A stretch of DNA of 64,000 bases from Actinacidiphila bryophytorum (GCF_016916835.1 NZ_JAFFIX010000008.1:124001-188000), one strand, 5' to 3'. Positions 30,392-39,559 are shown, numbered from the stretch's first letter. The notes: generated by a model not told the origin, from the letters alone. Made by a program: numbers and translations.

Positions 30392-31777
30392 TCAGCAGCA
30401 GCCGCCGGACGGCTTGGCCGTCTGGCCGGCGTCGACGGCGGCCGGTGTGCCGACGCCGATCTGGATGAGTTGCGGCACGGGGGCGCAGCAGCCGCCGCCC
30501 TGTCCGGCGGCCGGGTCGTCGAAGAGACCGGCGCCGCCGCAGACGCCGGTCTCGGGGAGGGCGAGTTCGACGTGGTCGGCGGCTTCGAGGTCGCCGGCGA
30601 TGGCGGCGGCCACCGAGCGGGTCTGCTCGTAGCCGGTCATGGCGAGGAAGGTGGGGGCGCGGCCGTAGGACTTCATGCCGACGAGGTAGACGCCGGGCTC
30701 GGGGTGGGCGAGTTCGCGGTGGCCGTGCGGGGAGACCGTGCCGCAGGAGTGCTGGTTGGGGTCGATGAGCGGGGCCAGGGCGGCCGGGGCCTGGAGGCGT
30801 TCGTCGAGACCGAGCCGCAGCTCGGACAGGAAGGACAGGTCGGGACGCAGGCCGGTGAGGACGACGGCCTCGTCGACCGGGTCCAGGCGGCGGTCGTCGT
30901 CGCCGACGAGGACGATCCGGTCGCCGTCGCGTTCGACCGCGGCGGTGCGGAATCCCGTGACGGCGTCGGCGTATCCGTCGTCCACAGCCGCCTTCGCGGC
31001 CAGTCCCAGGGCACCGCGGGCGGGCAGCTGGTCGGCGGTGCCGCCGCCGAAGGTGGAGCCGCTGATCCCGCGGCGCAGGACCCACACCGCACGGGTGCCG
31101 GCTTCCTCCCGGGCGAGCGCGGCGAGTTCGGCAAGCGCGGTGAAGGCGGAGGCGCCGGAGCCGATGACGGCGGTGCGCTTTCCCGCGTAGCGCGCTCGTA
31201 CGGCCGGGTCCTTCAGGTCGGGGATGCGGTAGGAGATGCGGTCGGCCGCCGTGCGTTCGCCGAGGGCGGGCAGGCCGTTGGCCCCTGCGGGTGAGGGGAG
31301 GGTCCAGGTGCCGGAGGCGTCGATGACGGCGCGGGCCAGGACGCGCTGCTCGCGGCCGTCGGCGGTGTAGTCCACGGTGAAGGGCTGGGTGTCGCGGTCG
31401 GCGTCCACGATCCGGTCGCGGCCGAGCCGGGATACGCCGGTCACCGTGGCGTGGTACTGCACGGCGTCGCCGAGGGCGTCGGCGAGCGGCCGGAGGTAGA
31501 GCGCGATCCACTCGGCGCCGGTCGGGTACGTGCCCGCGTCGGGCTTGGTCCAGCCGGTGGGGGCGAGCAGCTTCTCGGCGGCGGGGTCGGTCAGCTCGGC
31601 CCAGGTGGAGAACAGCCGCACGTGGCCCCACTGGCGCACCGCGTCGGCGGCGGCGGGGCCGCGTTCCAGGACGAGCGCGGGCACGCCGCGCTCGGTCAGT
31701 TCGGCTGCGGCGGCGAGCCCTGCCGGTCCGGCTCCGATGACGACGACCGGCAGCTCGGCGGTGGCTGCTGACGACAT
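30392..31777 (-). CDS. arsO: ArsO-like flavin monooxygenase with Cys-rich tail
   Basis: A 461-aa flavoprotein of the kind found in streptomycete arsenic clusters. The FAD site is VVIGAGPAGLAAAAELTERG near the N-terminus, the NADPH-site motif is TAVIGSGASAFTALAEL, and late motifs are GVYLVGMKSYGRAPTFLAMTG. The C-terminal ~55 residues are unusual: GVCGGAGLF, GGGCCAPVPQ and a final SGGCC, giving two vicinal cysteine pairs suited to binding As(III) (inference). Start ATG 31777 has GGAGAGGGG upstream. It is divergent from arsR across repeated TGTCTAT/ATAGACA motifs. The name follows the pairing with ArsR/ArsC described for Streptomyces; thioredoxin-reductase-like chemistry cannot be excluded. Confidence 0.8.
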   Translation of the reverse strand: MSSAATAELPVVVIGAGPAGLAAAAELTERGVPALVLERGPAAADAVRQWGHVRLFSTWAELTDPAAEKLLAPTGWTKPDAGTYPTGAEWIALYLRPLADALGDAVQYHATVTGVSRLGRDRIVDADRDTQPFTVDYTADGREQRVLARAVIDASGTWTLPSPAGANGLPALGERTAADRISYRIPDLKDPAVRARYAGKRTAVIGSGASAFTALAELAALAREEAGTRAVWVLRRGISGSTFGGGTADQLPARGALGLAAKAAVDDGYADAVTGFRTAAVERDGDRIVLVGDDDRRLDPVDEAVVLTGLRPDLSFLSELRLGLDERLQAPAALAPLIDPNQHSCGTVSPHGHRELAHPEPGVYLVGMKSYGRAPTFLAMTGYEQTRSVAAAIAGDLEAADHVELALPETGVCGGAGLFDDPAAGQGGGCCAPVPQLIQIGVGTPAAVDAGQTAKPSGGCC

Positions 31778-31833
31778 GGCGGTGCCCCTCTCCGGGTGCG
31801 GCCCGAAGGGTTCCGGGCCGCTGTTTCGATGTC

Positions 31834-31884
31834 TGTCTATGACTCGACGGTTGCACACCGAATAGACAGGTGTCAACATAGACA
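31834..31884. promoter_or_regulatory. ArsR-type operator array
   Basis: TGTCTAT (31834-31840) is inverted to ATAGACA (31862-31868), which recurs at 31878-31884. The units ATAGACAGGTGTC and ATAGACACATGTC repeat with a 16-bp period right up to the arsR start, so the repressor would cover both divergent promoters. Confidence 0.7.
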
Positions 31885-31885
31885 C

Positions 31886-32251
31886 ATGTCGAATTCAGGG
31901 ATGGTCGAGCTGCCGGTCCTCCAGGACGCACCGGCCGTACCGTGCTGCCCGCCGATCACCGCGGGCGAGCTGTCGGTGGCCGACTCGGAGAAGATGGCCG
32001 CGATGTTCAAGGCCCTCGGCGACCCGGTACGGCTGCGCCTGTTCTCGAAGATCGCCTCGCACCCCGGCGGCGAGGCGTGCGTGTGCGACATCCAGGACGT
32101 CGGCGTCTCCCAGCCGACCGTCTCCCACCACCTCAAGAAGCTCCGCGAGGCCGGCCTGCTCACCTCCGAGCGCCGCGGGACGTGGGTGTACTACATGGTC
32201 GCCCCCTCGGTGGTCGCGGGCATGTCCGCGATGCTCGACCTGCGCGGCTGA
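31886..32251 (+). CDS. arsR: ArsR-family arsenic repressor
   Basis: A 121-aa winged-helix repressor. Residues 37-110 give the ArsR fold, with recognition helix VGVSQPTVSHHLKKLREAGL and wing SERRGTWVYYMV. Candidate As(III) ligands are Cys65 and Cys67 in the ACVCDIQD motif, the same place as the CVCDL site of E. coli ArsR, plus an adjacent Cys20-Cys21 pair near the N-terminus. Start ATG 31886 is chosen because the array of ATAGACA sites ends immediately before it; longer versions would run through the operator. It faces arsO divergently and probably represses both genes until arsenite binds. Confidence 0.93.
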   Translation: MSNSGMVELPVLQDAPAVPCCPPITAGELSVADSEKMAAMFKALGDPVRLRLFSKIASHPGGEACVCDIQDVGVSQPTVSHHLKKLREAGLLTSERRGTWVYYMVAPSVVAGMSAMLDLRG

Positions 32252-32276
32252 CACACCCCGCGTCCACGACCCGCCA

Positions 32277-32292
32277 GGTCGCCTCGGCGACC
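32277..32292. terminator. Hairpin between the two arsR genes
   Basis: GGTCGCC-TC-GGCGACC, 25 nt after the first arsR stop and 42 nt before the convergent second arsR stop. Confidence 0.5.
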
Positions 32293-32333
32293 GGCGTCCC
32301 GCTCAACGGGTCTCCAGGAGCGGGTGGGTGGGG

Positions 32334-32648
32334 TCAGGGACAGGAGCGCTTGACGCCGTTCTCCGCGGTCTCGCGCGCGGTCGCGGCCAGCTCGGCGAAG
32401 GCCCCGGCCAGGTTCTCCAGCACATCAGGGCGCAGCCGGTAGTACGTGAACCGGCCACACGGCTCGGTCTCCACCACGCCCGCCTCGCGCAGCACCTTCA
32501 GGTGGTTCGACAGGTTGGTCTGCCGAGCTCCGGTCTCCTGCACCAGGTGTGTCGTGCACAGGGTCTCGCGGGCGAGGAGGGTCACGATCTGCAGGCGGAG
32601 GGGTTCGGCCAGAACCGGCAACAGATCAGCGTCGACTGACATCAGCAT
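32334..32648 (-). CDS. arsR: Second ArsR-family repressor
   Basis: A roughly 104-aa winged-helix protein: LAEPLRLQIVTLLARETLC, then GARQTNLSNHLKVLREAGVV and wing EPCGRFTYYRLRPD. Cysteines at 31 (LCTTHL), 64 (TEPCGRF) and 103 (KRSCP) could form a three-thiol As(III) site different from that of the first ArsR, as in atypical ArsR proteins. The N-terminal start could be Met1 or Met3. It is divergent from arsC with a CATCGG/CCGATG dyad between them, so it probably controls arsC and itself. Confidence 0.91.
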   Translation of the reverse strand: MLMSVDADLLPVLAEPLRLQIVTLLARETLCTTHLVQETGARQTNLSNHLKVLREAGVVETEPCGRFTYYRLRPDVLENLAGAFAELAATARETAENGVKRSCP

Positions 32649-32663
32649 GGGATGATACTTTCA

Positions 32664-32681
32664 CATCGGCAGGTACCGATG
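32664..32681. promoter_or_regulatory. Dyad between arsR2 and arsC
   Basis: CATCGG-CAGGTA-CCGATG lies 16 nt upstream of the second arsR start and 48 nt upstream of arsC, a suitable place for ArsR binding to both promoters. Confidence 0.5.
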
Positions 32682-32728
32682 CCGGCCCCGCCCGGTCTGC
32701 GGCGCCCGCACAGAAGGAAGCAGGAGCA

Positions 32729-33130
32729 GTGTCCGACAAGCCCTCCGTCCTCTTCGTCTGCGTCCACAACGCCGGCCGCTCCCAGATGGCCGCCGCCTGG
32801 CTGACCCACCTGGCCGGCGACCGCGTCGAGGTCCGCTCGGCCGGCTCGACCCCCGGCAGGGAGGTCAACCCCGCAGCGGTCGAGGCGATGCGGGAGGTCG
32901 GCATCGACATCTCCGCCGAGGTCCCCAAGGTCCTGACCGTCGACGCGGTCCGCGAGTCCGACGTCTGCATCACGATGGGCTGCGGCGACACCTGCCCGGT
33001 CTTCCCCGGCAAGCGCTACCTGGACTGGCAGTTGGACGACCCCGCCGGCCAGGGCGTCGACGCCGTACGCCCCATCCGCGACGAGATCAAGACGCTGGTC
33101 GAGGGCCTGATCGCCGAGATCGCCCCGTAG
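32729..33130 (+). CDS. arsC: Arsenate reductase, LMW-phosphatase type
   Basis: A 133-aa cytoplasmic enzyme reducing arsenate to arsenite. The phosphatase-like loop is CVHNAGRS with nucleophile Cys11 and Arg17. Further cysteines at 80, 85 and 89 (MGCGDTCPVFPGKRYLDWQL) fit the relay of the thioredoxin-linked class, and the DWQLDDP segment carries the general-acid Asp. The start is GTG 32729, preceded by GGAAGCAGGAG. It is divergent from the second arsR. The export step expected after reduction may come from the ArsB/NhaD-like permease encoded convergently downstream, or from an Acr3 elsewhere. Confidence 0.95.
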   Translation: MSDKPSVLFVCVHNAGRSQMAAAWLTHLAGDRVEVRSAGSTPGREVNPAAVEAMREVGIDISAEVPKVLTVDAVRESDVCITMGCGDTCPVFPGKRYLDWQLDDPAGQGVDAVRPIRDEIKTLVEGLIAEIAP

Positions 33131-33247
33131 CCTGCCGCATGACCGCCGAGGTCCGCGACGTCGATCGCCGCAATCCTGCTGGTGGCGCCGCCGGTGGCCC
33201 CGGTCACCAGCCCGGGGGCATGACGGAAGGCGGGAGGTCGGGCCAGG

Positions 33248-34543
33248 TCACAGGGCGAAGTAGCGCAGCCACAGGTAGAACGCGGAGACGGCGATGGTGG
33301 CGGCGGTGACGACGAGGCCGTAGCGGGTGAACTGCCAGAAGGAGATGGGCTGTCGGGCGCGCTCGGCGATGCCGAGGACGACGACGTTGGCGGATGCGCC
33401 GATGGCGGTGGCGTTGCCGCCGAGGTCCGCGCCGGCTGCCAGTGCCCACCACATCACGTGGTCGGCGTCGCCGCCGAGGTGGTGGACCAGGTCGGCGGTG
33501 ACGGGGGCCATGGTGGCGACGTAGGGGATGTTGTCCACGACCCCGGAGAGCACGCCGGAGGCGCCGAGCATCAGCATCGACCCGCCGAACTCCTTGTCGC
33601 CGACGGCGTCGGCGAGCGCGTCGGAGACCTGGCCGATGACTCCGGTGTCGATCAGGCCGCCGATCATCACGAACAGCCCGGCGAAGAAGGCGAGGGTGGG
33701 CCACTCGACCTCGGTGAGGACCTCGCCTGTGTCGGCGTTGGAGATCGCCACGAGGAGTCCGGCACCCAGCAGTGCGACGATGCTGGGGGCGAAGTCCAGC
33801 ACCGGGTGCAGGACGAACCCGGCGATGACCAGGGCCAGTACGGCCAGGCCCTGGGCGAGCATCCGCGGGTCGCGGATCGCCTCGCGCTCGTCGAGGGCCA
33901 TCACCTCGGCGGCCCGGTCGGCGTCGTGGACGAACGTGGCCCGAAACAGCACCCGGGCCAGCCCGATCAGCACCAGCACCAGGACGGCGGCCAGCGGCGC
34001 GAGGTGGACCAGGAAGTCGTTGAAGGTCAGGCCCGCCCGGCTGCCGATGATGATGTTCGGCGGGTCGCCGACCAGGGTCGCTATCCCGCCGATGTTGGAG
34101 GCGAACACCTCGGCGATCAGGAAGGGCGCCGCGGGCAGCGCGAGGCGTTCGCAGATCAGCAGGGTGACGGGGGCGACGAGCAGCACCGTGGTGACGTTGT
34201 CCAGCAGGGCCGAGGCGGTGGCGGTGATGACGATGAGCATCACCATGACCCGGAAGGGCCGGGCACGGGCCTTCTTCACCGACCAGATCGCCAGGTACTC
34301 GAACAGACCGGTGCGTTTGAGGACTCCGACGATCATCATCATGCCCATCAGCAGGAAGATGACGTTCCAGTCGATGCCGGAGTCCACCGAGTAGAAAGCC
34401 GAGGTGTCGTCGGTCGCGCCGACGAGCAGCATCGCCGCGGCGCCGCCCAGCGCCGCGGCGACCCGGTGGACCTTCTCGCTGATGATCAGCGCATAGGTTC
34501 CGGCGAAGACCGCGACGGCCGCCCAGGAGTGCCAGTCGTTCAT
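33248..34543 (-). CDS. ArsB/NhaD-like ion-transporter permease
   Basis: A 431-aa protein with about 11-12 helices of the ion transporter superfamily. Key features are the DNVTTVLLVAPVTLLICERL helix and, near the end, NIPYVATMAPVTADLV and GADLGGNATAIGASANVV, the paired re-entrant loops of ArsB/NhaD/SLC13-like transporters. Its position beside arsC suggests arsenite export. However, it is the last gene of an operon with a CPA1 antiporter and a CBS protein (4-bp ATGA overlap with the CBS gene), which would equally suit a Na+/H+ or other anion/cation role. I rank arsenite and Na+ about equally. Confidence 0.88.
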   Translation of the reverse strand: MNDWHSWAAVAVFAGTYALIISEKVHRVAAALGGAAAMLLVGATDDTSAFYSVDSGIDWNVIFLLMGMMMIVGVLKRTGLFEYLAIWSVKKARARPFRVMVMLIVITATASALLDNVTTVLLVAPVTLLICERLALPAAPFLIAEVFASNIGGIATLVGDPPNIIIGSRAGLTFNDFLVHLAPLAAVLVLVLIGLARVLFRATFVHDADRAAEVMALDEREAIRDPRMLAQGLAVLALVIAGFVLHPVLDFAPSIVALLGAGLLVAISNADTGEVLTEVEWPTLAFFAGLFVMIGGLIDTGVIGQVSDALADAVGDKEFGGSMLMLGASGVLSGVVDNIPYVATMAPVTADLVHHLGGDADHVMWWALAAGADLGGNATAIGASANVVVLGIAERARQPISFWQFTRYGLVVTAATIAVSAFYLWLRYFAL

Positions 34544-34995
34544 GTCACCTCAAGGAGTCGGTCCAGCAGGTGGGATGCGGTGATGACGCCCAGCAGGCGG
34601 TTTCCGTCGCGGGAGTCCACGACGGCGACCAGCGGGCTGTGTTCGCGGGCCATCAGCGCGGCCACCTCCAAGGCGGTGTCGCCGGCGTCGACCACGGGCG
34701 GCCGGGTCCGCTCCCGGGGAAGGCTCTCGGCGACCGAGCGGTCCGCCAGCGCCTGGCACATCCGGTCGGCGTGGCTCTCGTCGACGACCGCGGCCAGCGC
34801 CGGGTCCTCGATGACGTAGGCCGGCACCAGCAGCTTGACCAGCCGGGACGCGGGCAGGATCGCGTACGGCGCACCGTCGGAGTCGACCACCAGGACACCG
34901 GGCAGTCGCTGGGTCGCCAGCATTCGTGCGGCTTCCAGGGCGCCGCTTCCCAACGTCACGGTCGGGTAGGTCGAGGCGAGTTCACGTGCGCGCAT
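34540..34995 (-). CDS. CBS-pair regulatory protein
   Basis: A 151-aa stand-alone CBS module: ARELASTYPTVTLGSGALEA and PGVLVVDSDGAPYAILPASR make the first motif, then ALEVAALMAREHSPLVAVVD and LLGVITASHLLDRLL the second. It probably senses adenine nucleotides or ions for one of the transporters encoded around it. Start ATG 34995 overlaps the antiporter stop by 14 bp, and its own stop overlaps the permease start by 4 bp, so translational coupling is likely. Confidence 0.87.
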   Translation of the reverse strand: MRARELASTYPTVTLGSGALEAARMLATQRLPGVLVVDSDGAPYAILPASRLVKLLVPAYVIEDPALAAVVDESHADRMCQALADRSVAESLPRERTRPPVVDAGDTALEVAALMAREHSPLVAVVDSRDGNRLLGVITASHLLDRLLEVT

Positions 34996-36288
34996 CACCG
35001 GTCTCCTCCGCTCGGGCCGCGGGCAGCGGCGTCCGTTCTCCTGCCGAAGTGTCGTCCGGTCCGGCCCGCTTCCCCCGCACGGCACCGGCAGCGGCGGGTT
35101 CGTCGTCGGGAATACCCACCAGATCCTCCACATCGAACATCCGGGCGATCGGCACGTCGGTGCTGGAGTGCGCGACGATCGAGAAGGCGATGCACACCGC
35201 GATCAGGGTGTACGCCCGCTCCCCCTGCGGAATCCCGGACTGCAGCACCAGCAGTCCGTAGACCACCGACGCGAAGCCCTTCGGGCCGAACCAGGCCGCC
35301 GTCAGCCGCTCACGCCGGTCGACGGCCGTCCCGGCCAGCGAGATCAGCAGTGACGCAGGACGGATCAGGACGATCGCCAGCACCACCGCCGCGTACCCGC
35401 CCAGGGACAGGTCACCGAACAGGTCAGGGGTGAGCAGCGACCCGAAGACCAGCAGGGCCGCGAACTTGCTCAGCTCCGCCAGCGACTCCCCCAGCACCTC
35501 GAAGGCCGCCTTGCTGTCCGGGGACACCGACGCCAGGACCGCACCCGCGGAAAACGCCGCCAGGTAGGGGTTGGCGTGCGTGAGGTGGCAGGTGGCGTAC
35601 AGGATCACCCCGGTGGCCAGCGGGAGCAGGGGCTGCAGCTTCGGCTCGGCGCCCAGCAGCGGCAGCCGTACGACACCCGCCACCGCCAGCGGCAGGGCCA
35701 CCCCCAGGACCAGTCCCCCGACCAGCTCCAGTGCGATCGTGCCAGGCGAGGCCTCGGCCGCGCCGGCGACCGGCCCCGCGGCGGCGATCAGCAGCAGCAC
35801 CATCGGCAGCGCCAGACCGTCGTTGAGGCCGCTCTCCACGTTCAGCAACTGCCGCAGCCGCGCCGGCACCTCGATGCGGCCCACGATCGCCGAGGCGAAC
35901 ACCGGGTCGGTCGGCGCGAGCACCGCGCCGACCAGGAAGGACGTGGTCCAGTCCAGGCCGACCAGCCAGTGGGTGAGCAGCGCCGTCCCCACGAAGGCCA
36001 GCGGCATCCCGATCCCCAGTGCCCGCACGGGGTTGCGCCAGGCGGCCCGCAGGGAGGGGAAGGAGACGTGCATGCCGTCGGTGAAAAGGACGGTGAACAA
36101 CGCCAGGTCGGCCGTCGCGCGACGATCCCGCTGTCCGCGGTGATGTGGACGAGCCCCAGAAACCCGTACCCGACGAGCGCGCCGCCGGCCAGGAACAACA
36201 GCGACGTCGAGAGGACCGATCGGGCCGCGAGCCCGGAGAGCAGCACCGCCACCAGCAGTGCCGCCCCGAAGACGACAATGAGCACCAC
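34982..36288 (-). pseudogene. CPA1-type Na+/H+ antiporter with a one-base frameshift
   Basis: The N-terminus reads VVFGAALLVAVLLSGLAARS from GTG 36288 with helix 2 ending TADSGIVAR. The rest is in another frame: TADLALFTVLFTDGMHVSFP, then LAPTDPVFASAIVGRIEVP and LNVESGLNDGLALPMVLLL, the CPA1 core with its Asp pair. The join needs a single extra base at about 36115-36123, where GCGCGACG should probably be GCGCGGACG (IVA-R-TADLALF). Without it translation derails after ~60 residues. The remaining ~370 codons look undamaged, so this is either a very recent mutation or a base-calling deletion. It heads an operon with the CBS and permease genes. Confidence 0.82.
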
Positions 36289-36620
36289 AGGACATTCCCC
36301 CGGTCAGCGAAGAGAGTTCTCCTCCATCGCCGACCAGGCTTCCCGGCACACCGTGAAGCAACTTACACGATCTATACGCTTCCTTGACAGTGTCATGATG
36401 TCGCGCCCCGCGTACGTGGGCGCCCGCGGCCCGGGGCGCGTGCCCCGCACTGAAGTGCCGCTCGGCCGTACGACGACGCCGTCCGGTGACCGGCTCCGAG
36501 CCGAGCAGGGGCGCCCCGCCCGCGTCGGCTCGACCGGCTGCGCCCGAGCACGACGAGGTCCCCCGTCTTGCAGAAGAACCCCGCACTCCTGCTCGCGCGC
36601 CTGCGCAGCCTGTCCCGCCC

Positions 36621-36782
36621 GGCCTGACCGACGCCCACATCTGGGACGCCTCCTCGGTCGCGGCACTCGACGCCGTCACGGCGAAGTACGCGTCCCGCGG
36701 CAAGAGCGTCCGGATCGTCGGCCTCAACGCACCCAGCGCCCGCATGCACGCCGACCTCAGCGGCGAACTCGCCACCCACTGA
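36621..36782 (+). pseudogene. C-terminal STAS fragment of a SulP anion transporter
   Basis: The frame GLTDAHIWDASSVAALDAVT, then AKYASRGKSVRIVGLNAPSA and a stop at 36780-36782 is the end of a STAS domain as found at the C-terminus of SulP sulphate/bicarbonate transporters, including the D-A-S/T-x-x-A-L-D turn. The membrane domain and the first part of STAS are absent, and upstream sequence (36300-36620) is Pro/Arg-rich noise. A TGACA-G-TGTCA palindrome at 36385-36395 lies nearby. It is a remnant with no start codon of its own. Confidence 0.75.
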
Positions 36783-36865
36783 CCAGCCTCCCATCCGACG
36801 ACGGCCCGGTCACCGGCCCGGAACTGCCCGTCGCCGGCCGGAGGGTGACGGCCGGTGCGGTACGC

Positions 36866-37657
36866 CTACTGGCGGCGTTGGTAGAGCACGGTGGTAAGGG
36901 GTGCGAACACGATCGTGATTGCGGCCGATGTGGCGATCACGCCGAGGACTTGGTGGCTCGTCGCGGTGCCGTTCATGAGGGCGCGTGCCGTGGTGACGAG
37001 GTGTGAGATCGGGTTGGCGTCGGCGACGTCACGCAGCCAGGCCGGCATCGTGCGGGGAGCGACGAAGACGTTGCTGACGAAGGTGAGGGGGAAGAGGACC
37101 ACGAACCCGAGGTTCATCACCGCGGTGGGAGTACGCAGGACCAGGCCGAGTGTCGTCCACGTCCACGAGAGTGCGGATGCGAAGAGCGTCACCAGGGCGA
37201 CGGCGGCCAGGACGCCGGGCGCCCCGCCGTGGGCGCGGTATCCCATCGCGAAGCCGAGGCCGACGACGAGGCCGGCGGCGAGCAGGTAGCGGCCGAGGTC
37301 GCCGATGAGTGCCCCGACGACGGGTGCGGGCCGCCAGATCGGCATGGACCGGTATCGGTCGAACGTTCCTGTGGTGAGGTCGCGGTTGAGCGTGACGCCG
37401 CTGTAGACGGTCACGAACACGACGGCCAGGGCGAGTGTGCCCGGCAGCAGGTACTGCAGGTACTGGTGGGTCGATCCGGAGACGGCACCCCCGAACAGGT
37501 AGGTGAACAGGAGGGTGAACAGGACCGGGATGCCGATGACGTCGCCGAGCTGTTCGGGCACATGCTTGATCTTGAGCAGCGAGCGCCAGGCGAAGGTGAT
37601 CGACGCCGCCACAGGTCCTGCGGGGCCGCCCGGAGGCGGTGCTGCGAGCGTGGTCAT
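36866..37657 (-). CDS. ABC-2 type exporter permease (DrrB-like)
   Basis: A 263-aa membrane protein with six helices. The order and motifs, [40 protein letters not shown] and a late [20 protein letters not shown], match the DrrB/daunorubicin-resistance permease group. Its ATG overlaps the stop of the ATPase gene by 4 bp, so the two are cotranscribed and coupled. Together they would export a hydrophobic drug or lipid. Confidence 0.92.
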   Translation of the reverse strand: MTTLAAPPPGGPAGPVAASITFAWRSLLKIKHVPEQLGDVIGIPVLFTLLFTYLFGGAVSGSTHQYLQYLLPGTLALAVVFVTVYSGVTLNRDLTTGTFDRYRSMPIWRPAPVVGALIGDLGRYLLAAGLVVGLGFAMGYRAHGGAPGVLAAVALVTLFASALSWTWTTLGLVLRTPTAVMNLGFVVLFPLTFVSNVFVAPRTMPAWLRDVADANPISHLVTTARALMNGTATSHQVLGVIATSAAITIVFAPLTTVLYQRRQ

Positions 37658-38643
37658 GCGGTTGCCTCCGTGAGTTCCGCAGGGTTGCCGGTGAGCGCGA
37701 GGAAGACCTCGTCGAGGCTCGGCCGGCCGTAGGAGAAGTCGCTCACCTCGATCCCCGCCCGCGCCAGGTGGGCCAGGGCCTCGACGGCGATACCCGCGGA
37801 CCCGCCGGGTCTGTCCGCGGCGATCTGGCCCCTCAGGCCGGCGGGATCGTCGTCCGGGTGGACCGGCGCGCCGAGCACCGTGGTCAGGACAGCCCGGGCC
37901 TTGTCGCGCTGACCGGGGTCGGACAGCCGGACCCGTACGCCGCCCGCGCCGGCCGAGGCTTTGAGCTCACCGCGGGTCCCGGACGCGATCACCCGGCCGT
38001 GGTCGACCACGGCGATGCGGTGGGCGAGCTGGTCGGCCTCGTCCAGGTACTGGGTGGTGAGCAGTACGGTGGTGCCTTCGGCCACGATGCGCCGCACCAG
38101 GTCCCACACGTGGCTGCGGCTGCGCGGGTCGAGGCCGGTGGTGGGTTCGTCCAGGAACAGCAGGTCCGGTCGGACGAGGATGCTCGCGGCGATGTCGAGC
38201 CGGCGGCGCATCCCGCCCGACAGCTGCCGCGTGAGCCGCCCCGCGGCCTCGGTGAGGCCGAAGCCTTCCAGGAGCTCGTCGGCACGCCGCCGGGCCGCAC
38301 CGGAGGTGTGTCCGTGGAGACGGGCGAGCAGCACCAGGTTCTCCCTGGCGGTGAGGTCTTCGTCGACCGAGGCGAACTGGCCGGTGAGGCTGATGCGGCG
38401 GCGGACCGCCTCGGCCTCCCGTACGACATCGTGGCCGAAGACGCGTGCCGTGCCGGCGTCGGGGCGGAGCAGTGTGGCCAGCATGCGGATCAGGGTCGTC
38501 TTCCCGGCGCCGTTGGGTCCGAGCACCCCGTGGACGATGCCGGCCGGGATGTCGATGTCAAGGCCGTCGACGGCGCGCTGTCGGCCGAAGGTCTTCACCA
38601 GTCCCCGTGCCTGCACGGCAAGATCGGTTGCTGAAGAGGTCAT
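37654..38643 (-). CDS. ABC exporter ATPase (DrrA-like)
   Basis: A 329-aa ATPase. Walker A is GPNGAGKTT, the signature is [10 protein letters not shown], Walker [17 protein letters not shown], and the switch His is replaced by Gln in [11 protein letters not shown], as is normal for DrrA-type proteins. The C-terminal ~90 residues ([12 protein letters not shown] onward, ending [15 protein letters not shown]) are the DrrA accessory domain. It is divergent from a TetR gene only 28 nt away, which suggests a drug-inducible exporter. Confidence 0.94.
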   Translation of the reverse strand: MTSSATDLAVQARGLVKTFGRQRAVDGLDIDIPAGIVHGVLGPNGAGKTTLIRMLATLLRPDAGTARVFGHDVVREAEAVRRRISLTGQFASVDEDLTARENLVLLARLHGHTSGAARRRADELLEGFGLTEAAGRLTRQLSGGMRRRLDIAASILVRPDLLFLDEPTTGLDPRSRSHVWDLVRRIVAEGTTVLLTTQYLDEADQLAHRIAVVDHGRVIASGTRGELKASAGAGGVRVRLSDPGQRDKARAVLTTVLGAPVHPDDDPAGLRGQIAADRPGGSAGIAVEALAHLARAGIEVSDFSYGRPSLDEVFLALTGNPAELTEATA

Positions 38644-38671
38644 GTCTGCAGAGTAGCTAGGAATTGGTCAT

Positions 38672-39304
38672 ATGAACAAGTCAGATGAACAAGAGCCGGT
38701 GCGCGACGCTCCGGGCCGCGGTCCCGGCTCCCGGGCGACCCGTGAGAAGCTGATGGCCGCCGCGGCCGAACTGATCTCCGAGGTGGGATGGGGGCGTGTG
38801 ACCACACGCGCGGTGGCCGAGCGCGCAGGACTACCCCTCGGGTCGGTCAGCTACCACTTCCGCGGCAAACAGGAACTCCTGGTCGAAGCGTGCACGAACG
38901 CCTTCTCCGACGCTGTGCCGTTCGAGGACTTCGCGGCCGTGGCCGGCGTCAGCGACCTGATCGACCTGATCGGCGCCCAGCTCGGACACGAACTGGAGAC
39001 CACCCCGACGCTCACCCGGCTCATGTTCGAGGCGATGCGGGAGGCCGAGCGGGACGAGATGCTGCGCGAGCGGCTGGGCACGATGATCAACGGTTACCGG
39101 CAGGCCGTCGTCCAGGCAGTGCGCGCCGACCAGCAGCAGCACGTCATCCCGGCCACGGTCTCCGCCGAGGGCGTCGCAACCCTGGTGACGGCGCTCGGCG
39201 ACGGACTGCTCCTGCACGCCCTCCTCGACCCCGGCACTCGCGTGACCGACACGCTGGACGCCCTGCGCACCCTTCTGGGACTCCCCAGCGGCAGCCGTCC
39301 TTGA
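38672..39304 (+). CDS. TetR-family regulator of the DrrAB-like exporter
   Basis: A 210-aa regulator. The helix-turn-helix at about residues 25-70 reads EKLMAAAAELISEVGWGRVT, then TRAVAERAGLPLGSVSYHF, and the C-terminal effector domain is all-helical. Start ATG 38672 is 28 nt from the divergent ABC ATPase start, so both promoters overlap; TAGCTAGGAATTGGTCAT lies between. It most likely represses the exporter until a substrate binds. A nested hairpin follows its stop. Confidence 0.92.
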   Translation: MNKSDEQEPVRDAPGRGPGSRATREKLMAAAAELISEVGWGRVTTRAVAERAGLPLGSVSYHFRGKQELLVEACTNAFSDAVPFEDFAAVAGVSDLIDLIGAQLGHELETTPTLTRLMFEAMREAERDEMLRERLGTMINGYRQAVVQAVRADQQQHVIPATVSAEGVATLVTALGDGLLLHALLDPGTRVTDTLDALRTLLGLPSGSRP

Positions 39305-39321
39305 CGCGTCGCCGCAGCAGC

Positions 39322-39373
39322 ACCCCTGGGCCGGCGGGGAGACACGGGTCACGTTCATCCGTGTCACAGGGGT
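39322..39373. terminator. Nested hairpin after TetR
   Basis: ACCCCTG (39322-39328) pairs with CAGGGGT (39367-39373) and, within, GACACGG (39341-39347) pairs with CCGTGTC (39359-39365). It starts 17 nt after the TetR stop. Confidence 0.5.
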
Positions 39374-39559
39374 CGGGCCACCTCGTCTCAGGAGGAAGAG
39401 GGGTTGCGCCGTGAACAAGGTCGAGGAGTTCGAGGACCCGCGGTCAGGTGAGGTGGTCTCGTGCCGGTGTGAGGGGTCGCTGAACGGGGACGCCGGCGTG
39501 CCGCCCGGCCCGGGAGCAGGGCGGCGCGAGCGTCCGGTGATGGCGGTCCTGGGCTGCGG

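Noticed and set aside
33178..33211. GCTGGTG/CACCAGC hairpin downstream of arsC as a terminator
   Set aside because: The loop is 20 nt with competing pairings, so I do not list it as a terminator.
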